From: Enterococcus sulfureus ATCC 49903
Lineage (GTDB): Bacteria > Bacillota > Bacilli > Lactobacillales > Enterococcaceae
Direction of reading: 5' to 3'
NCBI RefSeq assembly: GCF_000407605.1
Contig: NZ_ASWO01000001.1
Span: 124,001 to 188,000, forward strand
Length of the DNA stretch: 64,000 bases
A program made the translations under genes and the position numbers. Position 1 is the first letter of the stretch. Each line of letters opens with the position of its first letter. Below the pieces are notes generated by a model, which saw only the letters and a list, made by a program, of their open reading frames with translations, searched no databases and had not been told where the DNA came from. Below, in pieces: positions 26,833 through 35,764 of this stretch.

Positions 26833-28749
26833 ATGGATGATAAAAAATATTATACGCTGTTAAAAGAGAAATTTCCGACAAAAGAACATGTCGCTACTGA
26901 AATCATCAACTTAGAAGCGATTTTACAATTACCCAAAGGAACAGAACATTTTATCAGTGACGTTCACGGAGAATTTTTAGCATTTGATCATGTATTACGT
27001 AATGGTTCTGGAAGTGTTAAAGAAAAGCTGCGTGAGTGCTTCACAACAAAACAAGTAGACCTCAATGCATTAGCAGTATTGATTTACTATCCTGAGCAGA
27101 AATTAAATCAAGTGAAGCGTCAAAAAAAAGGAAATGCCTTACACGATTGGTATCAAAAAAATATTATTTTGCTAGTCACAGCTACCAATCACGCGAGTAA
27201 AAAATATACCCGTTCTAAAGTACGAAAAGCATTGCCTCCTCGCTTTAGTTACATCATTGAAGAGCTATTAACAGAAAGTCATGAGAATCAAGATAAAGAA
27301 CATTATTTACATGCAATTATTGAAAAAATCATCTCTCTAGGTCAAGCAGATGAATTAATTGAAGATTTAGCCTATACCATTCAACGTCTCGTTGTCGATC
27401 ACCTGCATGTCGTAGGCGATATTTATGATCGTGGTCCTGCACCAGATGCGATTATGGATCGACTGATTGCGTATCATTCAGTCGATATCCAGTGGGGAAA
27501 TCACGATATCATCTGGATGGCTGCCATGGCAGGATCTAAAGTCGCACTGATGAATCTTTTACGGATCAGTGCACGTTACGGTAATTTAGATATTATTGAA
27601 GAACGTTATGGGATCGCTCTACGTCCATTAGTTGAATATAGTCGTACGCACTATACGCCACAAAAAAAATTCGCTCCAAAACTTGCGCCAACAGCCGATA
27701 TTTCTAAATTAGAAAAAGATACCTTAAATGTCGTACAACAAGCTACAGCGATTTTACAATTTAAATTAGAGGGGCAACTGATCAAGCGTCGTCCTGATTT
27801 TCAACTAGACAAACGGCGAGTACTGGAACATATTGACTATGAAACAAAAGCAATCACATTAGATGGATGCACCTATCCTTTGGTCCATTTTGCCGCACCC
27901 ACAATCGATCCTAATGATCCCACTGCCTTAACCAAAGAAGAAACACAATTGATCGAACAATTGATCCAATCCGTACAACAATCTGAACGTTTAAAGCGTC
28001 ATATGGATTTTTTGATTGAAAAAGGAAGCATGTATTTATGCTATAACGATAATTTATTGATCCACGGATGTATCCCCTTGCATGAAAATGGTGATTTTAA
28101 ATCATTACGAATCAACAATACTCAATATGCGGGCAAAGCATTACTTGATTTTTTTGAACAACAAGTTCGAATCAGTTATCGTCAACCCGAAGTCAAAGAA
28201 GATTTGGCTACGGATCTATTGTGGTATCTTTGGTCTGGAGAGTGCTCTTCTTTATTTGGAAAAACGGCTATGACGACGTTTGAACGCTATTATATAAAAG
28301 ATCCACTCGCTCACATCGAACATAAAAATGCTTATTACAACTTGCGTAACGATCAACGTGTGTGTCAAGATATTTTGCAAGCATTTGGGTTATCTAAAAC
28401 TGGCCATATTATCAATGGACATACACCAGTGAAAGAAAAAGATGGTGAAAATCCAATCAAAGCCAATGGACAAATGCTCGTCATCGACGGTGGATTTGCA
28501 AAAAGTTATCAAAAAGAAACCGGAATCGCTGGATATACTCTACTTTCCAATAGTTATGGACTTCAGCTAGCGGCACACCAGCCATTCTCTTCGATCGAAG
28601 AAGCTGTATTATACGGAACGGATATCGTATCGACCAAACGTTTAATCGAAACAGTCGACGATCGAACAACTGTAAAAGAAACCAACATCGGGACAGCTCT
28701 TACTCTAGAAATGAAGGACCTTGAAGTACTTTACGCACACTATGAATAA
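26833..28749 (+). CDS. fbp: fructose-1,6-bisphosphatase, class III
   Basis: 638-residue Firmicutes-type FBPase (metallophosphoesterase fold) for gluconeogenesis. Metal motifs are ISDVHGEFLAFD, VVGDIYDRGPAPD, WGNHDIIWMAAM and, near the end, INGHTPVKEKDGENP. ATG at 26833 is six bases from AGGTG; the ATG at 26827 is too close and longer frames are unlikely. Divergent from dinB; monocistronic. Confidence 0.96.
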   Translation: MDDKKYYTLLKEKFPTKEHVATEIINLEAILQLPKGTEHFISDVHGEFLAFDHVLRNGSGSVKEKLRECFTTKQVDLNALAVLIYYPEQKLNQVKRQKKGNALHDWYQKNIILLVTATNHASKKYTRSKVRKALPPRFSYIIEELLTESHENQDKEHYLHAIIEKIISLGQADELIEDLAYTIQRLVVDHLHVVGDIYDRGPAPDAIMDRLIAYHSVDIQWGNHDIIWMAAMAGSKVALMNLLRISARYGNLDIIEERYGIALRPLVEYSRTHYTPQKKFAPKLAPTADISKLEKDTLNVVQQATAILQFKLEGQLIKRRPDFQLDKRRVLEHIDYETKAITLDGCTYPLVHFAAPTIDPNDPTALTKEETQLIEQLIQSVQQSERLKRHMDFLIEKGSMYLCYNDNLLIHGCIPLHENGDFKSLRINNTQYAGKALLDFFEQQVRISYRQPEVKEDLATDLLWYLWSGECSSLFGKTAMTTFERYYIKDPLAHIEHKNAYYNLRNDQRVCQDILQAFGLSKTGHIINGHTPVKEKDGENPIKANGQMLVIDGGFAKSYQKETGIAGYTLLSNSYGLQLAAHQPFSSIEEAVLYGTDIVSTKRLIETVDDRTTVKETNIGTALTLEMKDLEVLYAHYE

Positions 28750-28750
28750 G

Positions 28751-28862
28751 GCTGTAACAAAAGCAATCAACTCTGAGAAATAAGCCGCATCATTGCCGAA
28801 ATAGGAAAACTATTCTCGTAAATGATGCGGCTTATTTCTTGAAAGTTACGTCTGGGACACCG
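28751..28862. repeat. intergenic inverted-repeat element
   Basis: Perfect 18-base arms at 28777-28794 and 28821-28838 (GAAATAAGCCGCATCATT and complement) flanked by GTAAC/GTTAC. No T tract follows. Its start GGCTGTAACAAAAGC resembles intergenic repeats I recall from enterococcal genomes, but no second copy is in the window. Confidence 0.55.
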
Positions 28863-28871
28863 CTTATTTTT

Positions 28872-28905
28872 TTAGGGGTGTGACAGACTTCTGCCACACC
28901 CCTAT
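28872..28905. terminator. bidirectional terminator between fbp and rsmI
   Basis: Stem AGGGGTGTG(A/G)CAGA around CT with near-perfect arms and A/T runs on both sides; same GACAGA core as the terminators at 12160 and 55425. Confidence 0.9.
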
Positions 28906-28909
28906 TTTT

Positions 28910-29767
28910 TTATAAGTCGTGATACAACGCATATACCACTTGACGAGATTCATTCATGGTTTTTGCCACTTCTTTGATTGCTGCATTCGGCTTCATCCCT
29001 TGTGCTACTAATTGCGCTACTTGTTCTTTTAACGGGACAGTACTTAACGGGATATCAGAGGCTTGTTTCCCAGCGACCAATAAACAGCACTCTCCTTTAA
29101 GTGGTGTTTCTTTTGTATAGGCTATTAATTCTTCCAACGTCCCTCTTAAGTATTCCTCATGAATCTTTGTCAATTCACGGCAAATAACGGCTTGACGCTG
29201 TGCACCAAATACTTCCCCCATTGCACTTAACGTCGCATGTACGCGATGAGGAGATTCATAAAACATCATCGTTGCATCTTGTGGTTCTAAAGCTTGCAAT
29301 GCTTCATGCTGTGCATTTTTTTTACGTGGTAAAAATCCATAGAATAAGTTTGGTTGAGGATTGAGTCCTGAGGCAATCAGTGCAGTTAGACCCGCTGTTG
29401 GTCCAGGTAGTGCAACAACAGGTATCTCCAGTTCAAGACATGCTTCGACCAATTCATGTCCTGGATCGCTAATTGAAGGCATTCCTGCGTCACTGACTTG
29501 AGCAACCATCTCTCCTGCTTCTAAGCGTTCGATGAGTTGCGGAATCCGTTCTTTATAATTGTGCTCATGAAAGCTTTTTTGCGGAGTCGAGATAGCAAAA
29601 TGATTCAATAATTTTTGGGTATTTCGTGTATCTTCACTTGCGATCACTATCGCTTCTTTTAAGATCTTGACCGCACGAAATGTCATATCGTCTAAATTTC
29701 CAATTGGAGTAGGAACGAGATAGAGGATACCTTTTTCTTGATGTTTATAACTTTTTTGTCGCTGCAT
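28910..29767 (-). CDS. rsmI: 16S rRNA 2'-O-methyltransferase RsmI
   Basis: 285 residues. Tetrapyrrole-methylase-fold enzyme that methylates C1402 of 16S rRNA. Motifs are YLVPTPIGNLDDMTFRA, ASEDTRNTQKLL, VSDAGMPSISDPG, ALPGPTAGLTAL and MFYESPHR. ATG at 29767 follows AAAGGAG, which directly abuts the T run of an upstream terminator. Last gene of the dnaX cluster. Confidence 0.95.
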   Translation of the reverse strand: MQRQKSYKHQEKGILYLVPTPIGNLDDMTFRAVKILKEAIVIASEDTRNTQKLLNHFAISTPQKSFHEHNYKERIPQLIERLEAGEMVAQVSDAGMPSISDPGHELVEACLELEIPVVALPGPTAGLTALIASGLNPQPNLFYGFLPRKKNAQHEALQALEPQDATMMFYESPHRVHATLSAMGEVFGAQRQAVICRELTKIHEEYLRGTLEELIAYTKETPLKGECCLLVAGKQASDIPLSTVPLKEQVAQLVAQGMKPNAAIKEVAKTMNESRQVVYALYHDL

Positions 29768-29779
29768 AATTTACTCCTT

Positions 29780-29812
29780 TAAAAAAGAAGAAAGCAACGG
29801 TTGCTTTCTTCT
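29780..29812 (-). terminator. internal terminator between yabA and rsmI
   Basis: 13-base arms (AGAAGAAAGCAAC and complement) with a very short loop, followed by T6 on the minus strand. The T run merges into the rsmI ribosome site, so read-through would set rsmI expression. Confidence 0.8.
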
Positions 29813-29821
29813 GGTTTGATC

Positions 29822-30166
29822 TTATTTACTCTCACGATAGATTACTTCTAAACAAAATGCGCATGGTTCATCATGTTCGCGTCTTGATCCATATAGATCA
29901 TAACAAACATGAAACCCTTCTTCGTATATTTTTTCTAAGTTCATACGTGATTTAGACAACTCTTGGGTAACTTTTTCTGCAGGTGTTTCTGAAGTTTGAT
30001 TCAACTCACGAATATGATCACGCAAACGTTGATTTTCAAGCTCCAGCTGAGTATTTTTTTCGACTACTTCTTGCAATGAGGTTTTCATTTCAACTAAGTT
30101 AGTCAATAATGCACGAAACTCACCTTCGAACTGATTCAATCCATCATACAATGAGCGTTTATCCAT
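29822..30166 (-). CDS. yabA: replication initiation control protein YabA
   Basis: 114 residues. YabA binds DnaA and DnaN and limits initiation. An N-terminal coiled coil (about residues 10-60, leucine-rich) is followed by a C-terminal zinc site HVCYDLYGSRREHDEPCAFC. I chose the ATG at 30166 (MDKRSLYDG), as in B. subtilis (MDKK...), eight bases from GAAGG and overlapping ricT by eight bases. Confidence 0.93.
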   Translation of the reverse strand: MDKRSLYDGLNQFEGEFRALLTNLVEMKTSLQEVVEKNTQLELENQRLRDHIRELNQTSETPAEKVTQELSKSRMNLEKIYEEGFHVCYDLYGSRREHDEPCAFCLEVIYRESK

Positions 30167-30980
30167 TTTCATGACCTTCACCTGCTTTTAATTCTTCATA
30201 CTCATACTCGACAGCGGTCGGTGGACCACCAAACAAACGAACTTGGACGATTCGGCTCAACAAATTCAAGCCCACGACTTTGCCTTTGCCTTCTGGTGTC
30301 ATGACTTCTTGACCATAATCCGGTAGTTCTTTTTTTGCTTGTTCATATTCATCATTTTCGTAATTTAGACAGCACATCAAACGACCACATAAACCCGATA
30401 TTTTAGCAGGATTCAAAGATAATCCTTGATCTTTCGCCATTTTAATCGATACTGGGACGAAATCACCTAAAAATGTTGAACAACACAATTGTCTCCCACA
30501 CGGACCGATTCCACCTAAAATCTTTGCTTCGTCACGAACACCGACTTGTCGTAATTCGATACGTGTTTTAAAAATACTGGCTAATTCTTTAACGAGTTCA
30601 CGAAAATCGATTCGATTATCGGCAGTAAATTGAAAAATCATTTTTGAACGATCAAATGTATATTCTATATGGATCAGTTTCATTGCCAACTCATGTTCAC
30701 GAATCTTTTGTTTACCGATTTGTAAGGCTTCTTTTGCTTCTTTTAGATTCGCTTCATGTTTGTTCACATCTTGATCCGTTGCACGACGCATGATCGGTCG
30801 TACATCATTTGGTAAGTCATCTGGTGACATTTGTTTATTTGGAATCGCGACTGTCGCGAAATAAGTTGATTCTTGCGCATGGACAATCACTTGATCATTA
30901 TATAAAAAAGTTTCTGAGCCAGGCGAAAAGTAGTAGATCTGGCCGGCAGCACGATATCGAATTCCTATTACTTCAACCAT
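30159..30980 (-). CDS. ricT: PSP1-domain protein RicT (YaaT)
   Basis: 273 residues. Member of the RicT/YaaT family; in B. subtilis RicT acts with RicA and RicF on RNase Y-dependent mRNA processing. The Cys-rich GGIGPCGRQLCCSTFLGDF and SGLCGRLMCCLNYENDEY segments (near 155 and 190) match the cluster-binding Cys of the family. ATG at 30980 follows AGGAGGG. Confidence 0.92.
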   Translation of the reverse strand: MVEVIGIRYRAAGQIYYFSPGSETFLYNDQVIVHAQESTYFATVAIPNKQMSPDDLPNDVRPIMRRATDQDVNKHEANLKEAKEALQIGKQKIREHELAMKLIHIEYTFDRSKMIFQFTADNRIDFRELVKELASIFKTRIELRQVGVRDEAKILGGIGPCGRQLCCSTFLGDFVPVSIKMAKDQGLSLNPAKISGLCGRLMCCLNYENDEYEQAKKELPDYGQEVMTPEGKGKVVGLNLLSRIVQVRLFGGPPTAVEYEYEELKAGEGHENG

Positions 30981-30992
30981 TTAGACCCTCCT

Positions 30993-31907
30993 TTAACTTG
31001 AGACCGCACGTAAAGCAAATTGTTCAATACTATTTTGAAACGAAACATTTGCCTGTATCTTCCGTTGCGCTTGCAACAAAAGCTCCATTTCACGGTAAGA
31101 CACTTTTCCCGTTTGAAATGCTTCTTCATAATATCCTTGTACGATTTTTAACAACAACACCTGTTGCTGTTTGTCTTTAGCTAATGGCACGATTTGTTTT
31201 TGAACAAACAAGAATGCATCGGTTGTGTTTGTTATCAATAAATCAAACCACTTTTTAGCAATCTCTTTACTTTCATTAAACCATTCATCCTCTGAGATTT
31301 CAACTGCTTTTGAAAAACTATTCGTCAATTGCACAAGTAAGCGTGCCGTTGATTTTGAAATTCCTTTTTCAGTTAAACGTGTCATCAGATGTGCTTTTGA
31401 TAAGGGCGCAAAATGAATCACTTGGCAACGAGATTGAATCGTGGGCAACATTTTACCCAAACTCGCTGTTTCTAAGATTGCGACAAATTTTCCTGGTGGT
31501 TCCTCCAAAAACTTCAATAAGCTATTAGCAGCACTCACACTCATCGTATCTGACTGACGGATAATAAAACATTGGTCTCGCGTTTCAAAACCGGTTTTAG
31601 AAAATTCTGCTTGTAATTGGCGAATCTGATCGACTTTGATCGTTTGTCCATCTGGCTCGATAATCTGCACATTCGGATGCTCTCTTTGATCGATTCGGAC
31701 ACATTGTAAGCAGACATTGCAAGGATTCCCTTGAACGACTTGCTCACAAAACATTCGCTTAGCTAGCCATATACTTAATTCATGTTTGCCGGTCCCTTCA
31801 TCGCCTTCAAAAAGATAAGCATGAGCGAGATGCTCATGCTCCATCATTTTTTTCATTTGTTCCAAGAGACGCGGCTGGTATTCACGTAAAAATTCAGTTT
31901 CCTCCAT
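30993..31907 (-). CDS. holB: DNA polymerase III subunit delta'
   Basis: 304 residues. Clamp-loader component. P-loop FEGDEGTGKHELS, a zinc motif CNVCLQCVRIDQREHPN and the SRC arginine finger region TIQSRCQVI. ATG at 31907 follows AAGGAG; the longer frame from 31973 overlaps darA extensively and is rejected. Confidence 0.93.
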   Translation of the reverse strand: MEETEFLREYQPRLLEQMKKMMEHEHLAHAYLFEGDEGTGKHELSIWLAKRMFCEQVVQGNPCNVCLQCVRIDQREHPNVQIIEPDGQTIKVDQIRQLQAEFSKTGFETRDQCFIIRQSDTMSVSAANSLLKFLEEPPGKFVAILETASLGKMLPTIQSRCQVIHFAPLSKAHLMTRLTEKGISKSTARLLVQLTNSFSKAVEISEDEWFNESKEIAKKWFDLLITNTTDAFLFVQKQIVPLAKDKQQQVLLLKIVQGYYEEAFQTGKVSYREMELLLQAQRKIQANVSFQNSIEQFALRAVSS

Positions 31908-31920
31908 AGTCGCTCCTTGA

Positions 31921-32250
31921 TTAATAGTGATAGAATCCTTCCATTGGTAACACGAACACAGTTGCCCCACCAACTTCGACTTCTACTGGATATGGCACTT
32001 GACCATCTAATGAAATGTCTAATGACATAGGTGTAGAGACATATTGATGTCTTGATTGACATGTCTTTTTGATCAAGCCTAATGCTTCTTCTACACGCTC
32101 ATCTTCGATCCCTACGATAAACGTACTATTTCCGGCTTTTAAAAATCCCCCAGTAGATGATAATTTTGTCGCACGAATATTGGCATCAATAAATTCATTA
32201 GCCAAACGGTTACTGTCTTTGTCTTGAACGATTGCGATTACTAATTTCAT
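31921..32250 (-). CDS. darA: cyclic di-AMP receptor DarA (PstA)
   Basis: 109-residue PII-like trimeric protein that binds c-di-AMP; its downstream partner is not settled. It begins MKLVIAIVQDKDSNRLANEF, with TKLSSTGGFLKAGNSTF and GGATVFVLPMEGFYHY, all conserved in the family. ATG at 32250. Position between holB and tmk is conserved in Firmicutes. Confidence 0.93.
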   Translation of the reverse strand: MKLVIAIVQDKDSNRLANEFIDANIRATKLSSTGGFLKAGNSTFIVGIEDERVEEALGLIKKTCQSRHQYVSTPMSLDISLDGQVPYPVEVEVGGATVFVLPMEGFYHY

Positions 32251-32255
32251 ATCTC

Positions 32256-32903
32256 TCACTCCTCAAAAAAGTTTGGGTAGGTCTCTTTGATCAATGCAAA
32301 ACATTCATCGACAACGACTTGAATCCCCTGTTTTGCATTGATCGTGTGGATCCGTTCTGGATTTGCTTCCGCCAATTTTAAATAAGAGTGACGGACTCTT
32401 TGATGAAATTCTAACCCTTCAAGCTCCAATCGGTCAACCTGTCCGCTGCGATTACGTGCAATTCGTCGTAATCCTTCATCAGAATCGATATCTAAATAAA
32501 GTGTAAAGTCCGGGCTCAAGCCTTCGGTAGAAAATTCATTGATTTGTGCAATTTTGTCGACACCGATTCGACGTCCAGAACCTTGATAAGCTAAAGAACT
32601 ATCGACAAAGCGATCACATAAGATCACATTGCCTTTTTCTAAGTTTGGCAAAATCACTTCGATCAAATGTTGTCGTCTAGCCGCAGCATACAGTAACGCT
32701 TCTGTCCGTTCGTCCATCTCTTCATGTGCTGGATCTAAAATGATCTTACGGATTCGCTCAGCAATCTGGCTACCTCCAGGTTCTCTGGTACGAATAATTT
32801 CTTTCTTCATTGTGCGTTGCAAAATCGGAAACAACTCGTTCATCACTGTTGTTTTCCCTGCTCCATCTGGGCCTTCGATTGTAATAAATAAACCGTTCAA
32901 CAT
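32256..32903 (-). CDS. tmk: thymidylate kinase
   Basis: 215 residues. Phosphorylates dTMP to dTDP. P-loop FITIEGPDGAGKTTVMNEL, DR motif ILCDRFVDSSLAYQG and the LID region ARNRSGQVDRLE. ATG at 32903. Part of the dnaX-to-rsmI cluster. Confidence 0.96.
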   Translation of the reverse strand: MLNGLFITIEGPDGAGKTTVMNELFPILQRTMKKEIIRTREPGGSQIAERIRKIILDPAHEEMDERTEALLYAAARRQHLIEVILPNLEKGNVILCDRFVDSSLAYQGSGRRIGVDKIAQINEFSTEGLSPDFTLYLDIDSDEGLRRIARNRSGQVDRLELEGLEFHQRVRHSYLKLAEANPERIHTINAKQGIQVVVDECFALIKETYPNFFEE

Positions 32904-32928
32904 TTTTCCTCCATCTTACTAGTAGCTA

Positions 32929-33525
32929 CTAGATTTCTCTTCTGCCTTCTACGGCTTTTAGTAACGTAACTTCGTCTGCATATTCGATATCACTTCCAAC
33001 TGATAGTCCATGTGCCAAGCGCGTCACTTTGATTCCAGCTGGTTTGATCAATCGTGAAAGATACATCGCTGTAGCCTCTCCTTCAGTTGTGGCATTTGTC
33101 GCCAAAATCACCTCATTGATCCCATCATCATGCAATCGTTCGATCAAAGAAGATAAATTGATATCTTCAGGTCCAGTCCCTTCCATTGGGGACAATACAC
33201 CATGTAACACATGATACAGACCATGATATTCTCTTACTTTTTCTAAAGCCATAACGTCCTTTGGCTCTTCGACAACTAAAATTGTGCTTTTATCACGTGT
33301 CGTATCTGCACATATCTCGCAAGGATCTTCTTGCGTGATATTGCCACACACTGAACAAAAATGCAGATCACGTTTTGCACTTAGTAATGACTTGGCAAAT
33401 TCATTGACCGTTTCATCTTTCATATCAATGGTATAAAACGCTAATCTAGTAGCCGTTTTTTGACCTATACCAGGTAAATTCATATAACTCGCGATCAATC
33501 GCGCAATTGGTTCTGGATATTGCAA
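32929..33525 (-). CDS. recR: recombination protein RecR
   Basis: 198 residues. RecFOR-pathway protein. HhH motif [15 protein letters not shown], zinc finger [16 protein letters not shown] and a Toprim domain with [12 protein letters not shown]. The start is TTG at 33525 (reads [11 protein letters not shown]), preceded by AAAAGGGGCG. Earlier starts would run into ebfC and do not match the family. Confidence 0.94.
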   Translation of the reverse strand: MQYPEPIARLIASYMNLPGIGQKTATRLAFYTIDMKDETVNEFAKSLLSAKRDLHFCSVCGNITQEDPCEICADTTRDKSTILVVEEPKDVMALEKVREYHGLYHVLHGVLSPMEGTGPEDINLSSLIERLHDDGINEVILATNATTEGEATAMYLSRLIKPAGIKVTRLAHGLSVGSDIEYADEVTLLKAVEGRREI

Positions 33526-33541
33526 ACCGGTTCGCCCCTTT

Positions 33542-33856
33542 TTAGAATCCTGGTAAGCCTTTAGTGTATTTGCCCATCGTTGATTCGATCTCTTTTTCAA
33601 CTTTACTGATAACATCATTTACAGCTAAAGCCACTAAATCTTCAAGCATCTCAACATCTTCTGGATCTACAACGTCAGGATTGATCGTTACAGCTTTTAC
33701 TTTACGATCTCCAGTAACCGTTACCTTGACATAACCGTTTGTTGATTCTCCAGTGAACTCTTTTTCATTTAATGCTTCTTGTGCTTGTGCCATTTCTTTT
33801 TGCATTTTTTGTACTTGTTTCATCATACCTTGCATATTTCCCATTCCACGCATCAT
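33542..33856 (-). CDS. ebfC: nucleoid-associated protein EbfC/YbaB
   Basis: 104 residues. YbaB/EbfC family DNA-binding protein; Met-rich start ([19 protein letters not shown]), central [17 protein letters not shown] and a C-terminal helix. ATG at 33856 (or 33853). Between dnaX and recR as usual. Confidence 0.93.
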   Translation of the reverse strand: MMRGMGNMQGMMKQVQKMQKEMAQAQEALNEKEFTGESTNGYVKVTVTGDRKVKAVTINPDVVDPEDVEMLEDLVALAVNDVISKVEKEIESTMGKYTKGLPGF

Positions 33857-33876
33857 AATTTATAGCCCCATTTCGT

Positions 33877-35589
33877 TTAATTTTCTTCTATTTTAATCAA
33901 ATCGCCAAACAACTCTTGTGCTTTGGTGACGACAAGATCTTCTGTTTCTGGTAAAAGAGAGACTTCTTGATTATCCGACTCTTCTACTTCTAGTGTACCA
34001 TCTCCTTGATTTCCTGCAAGAAAATCATTTCGCAAGCTTGGCCAGTCCTCTTGAGTGATAAAAATCGATTCTGGCGCATAGTTCTCAATAAAACGACTCA
34101 TGTGATTGTGAAGTGCAAGTGAAAATTCTGGATCACTGGTCGCACGCTGACAGATAATTTCATAATCAAAGGCGATTACAATTCCCGTATCACTGGCAGC
34201 TTTTGGTTCACTCGCACGTAACATCGCTTTTTGTGTTGGACTAAGTGAGTCTAACAAATCTTCCCATATCTTTTTGACTTGTAGCATCCGCTCTTTTGTA
34301 GCATTTTTCAATACTTGATTGACCCGTTCTCTAGGAACACGGTACGTACTAGCAACTTGACGTACTTGATTTTTTGGTTTTGCTGTTTCTTTTGGTTGTA
34401 CGTGTAAGTGCTTGATTTGTTGACGCAGTTCAGTTATTTCTTGTTGCAATACCTTGATTTGTTGACTATCAGGTGCCGCACTATCCGCTATAGTCGTCAC
34501 GGCTTGAGTGGCTGGTGTCGCAAGTTTGACAGTCGCAACTTCTAAATAAATACCAGGACTTGTGGTAAAGCGAATTTCTTGTTGCGTCTCATTTAAAATC
34601 GTAATAAATTGATACAACTGCTCAACTTGTACTTCTGAAGCCAGGTGTTGAAATCCTTCACTTATTTGTTTGCCTTCTTGTTCTAATAATGCAGGTGCTT
34701 GTTGGTACAGTAGCAGATCCCGACAATAAAACAAAAGATTTTCTAACAGTCGACTAGCTTCTTTCCCATCTTCTAACATGCCTTGCAATTGCATCAGCGC
34801 ATCTGAAACTTGCTGATCCACACAGGCTTGCAAAAAGTGATCCATCCGTTCGTTTGTCAAGCTACCCGTCACATCTAAAGCTGTCGTCTCTGTAATTTGG
34901 CCTTCACTAAACGCGATCGCTTGATCCAAAATACTCAAAGCATCCCGCATTCCACCTTCGGCCGCTCGAGCAATGATCGTCAAGGCATTTGGTTCATACT
35001 CTACAGCCATTTCTTGTAAAACATCTGCTAGATGTTCGACGATATCTGCAACTTGAATCCGTTTAAAATCAAATCGTTGTGTTCTTGAAATGATTGTCGC
35101 GGGGATTTTATGTGGTTCTGTTGTTGCCAAAATAAAAATCACATTTTTTTTAGGTTCTTCTAACGTTTTTAACAAAGCATTGAATGCTCCAGTTGATAGC
35201 ATATGTACTTCATCAATAATGTAGACTTTATATGTCGCTTGCGTCGGTGCATAGTTTGCACGATCACGAATAAATCGAATTTCTTCTACTCCATTGTTGC
35301 TTGCCGCATCTATCTCAATAACGTCTTCTTGACTTCCATTTGTAATCGACAAACACATGTCGCATTCATTACATGGTTCTCCATCTACACTGTTTGGGCA
35401 GTTGATGGCTTTGGCAAAAATTTTGGCCGCACTTGTTTTCCCGGTTCCTCTTGGTCCAGTAAACAAATAGGCATGCGAGATTTGTTCTTGGACGATAGCA
35501 TTTTTTAACGTTTGCGTGATCGCGCGTTGTCCAACGATCGCATCAAAGCGTTGCGAACGAAATACTCGATAAAGTGCTTGATAAGCCAT
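33877..35589 (-). CDS. dnaX: DNA polymerase III subunits gamma/tau
   Basis: 570 residues. Clamp-loader ATPase. P-loop FTGPRGTGKTSAAKIFA, zinc motif CNECDMCLSI, DEVHMLSTGAFNALLKTLEE and the sensor ILATTEPHKIPATIISRTQR. The C-terminal tail (from about 380) is longer and less conserved, as in tau. First gene of the cluster; a -10 TATAAT near 35625 on the minus strand could serve it. I see no 4.5S RNA gene upstream. Confidence 0.96.
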   Translation of the reverse strand: MAYQALYRVFRSQRFDAIVGQRAITQTLKNAIVQEQISHAYLFTGPRGTGKTSAAKIFAKAINCPNSVDGEPCNECDMCLSITNGSQEDVIEIDAASNNGVEEIRFIRDRANYAPTQATYKVYIIDEVHMLSTGAFNALLKTLEEPKKNVIFILATTEPHKIPATIISRTQRFDFKRIQVADIVEHLADVLQEMAVEYEPNALTIIARAAEGGMRDALSILDQAIAFSEGQITETTALDVTGSLTNERMDHFLQACVDQQVSDALMQLQGMLEDGKEASRLLENLLFYCRDLLLYQQAPALLEQEGKQISEGFQHLASEVQVEQLYQFITILNETQQEIRFTTSPGIYLEVATVKLATPATQAVTTIADSAAPDSQQIKVLQQEITELRQQIKHLHVQPKETAKPKNQVRQVASTYRVPRERVNQVLKNATKERMLQVKKIWEDLLDSLSPTQKAMLRASEPKAASDTGIVIAFDYEIICQRATSDPEFSLALHNHMSRFIENYAPESIFITQEDWPSLRNDFLAGNQGDGTLEVEESDNQEVSLLPETEDLVVTKAQELFGDLIKIEEN

Positions 35590-35719
35590 TATTTTTTCCC
35601 CTCTTAAAAAAATTTACTAACTATCATTATACGAAATTTTACGGTAAAAATAAAGTAGCACTCTTTATTTCTAAAAAAAGTCCTACGTCTTTTGACCGAT
35701 AGCTGGATAAAAATAATCT

Positions 35720-35729
35720 ATGGTATACT
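35720..35729 (+). promoter_or_regulatory. extended -10 promoter of the SPFH operon
   Basis: TGG then TATACT at 35724-35729, an extended -10 element. The -35 is weak. The gene starts 36 bases further on with AAGGAGG. Confidence 0.6.
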
Positions 35730-35764
35730 ATAAGAAGAATAACGATGTTTAAGGAGGAACTACA

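Noticed and set aside
35590-35764. 4.5S (SRP) RNA upstream of dnaX
   Set aside because: The conserved GGUCAGGUCCGGAAGG-like core is absent.
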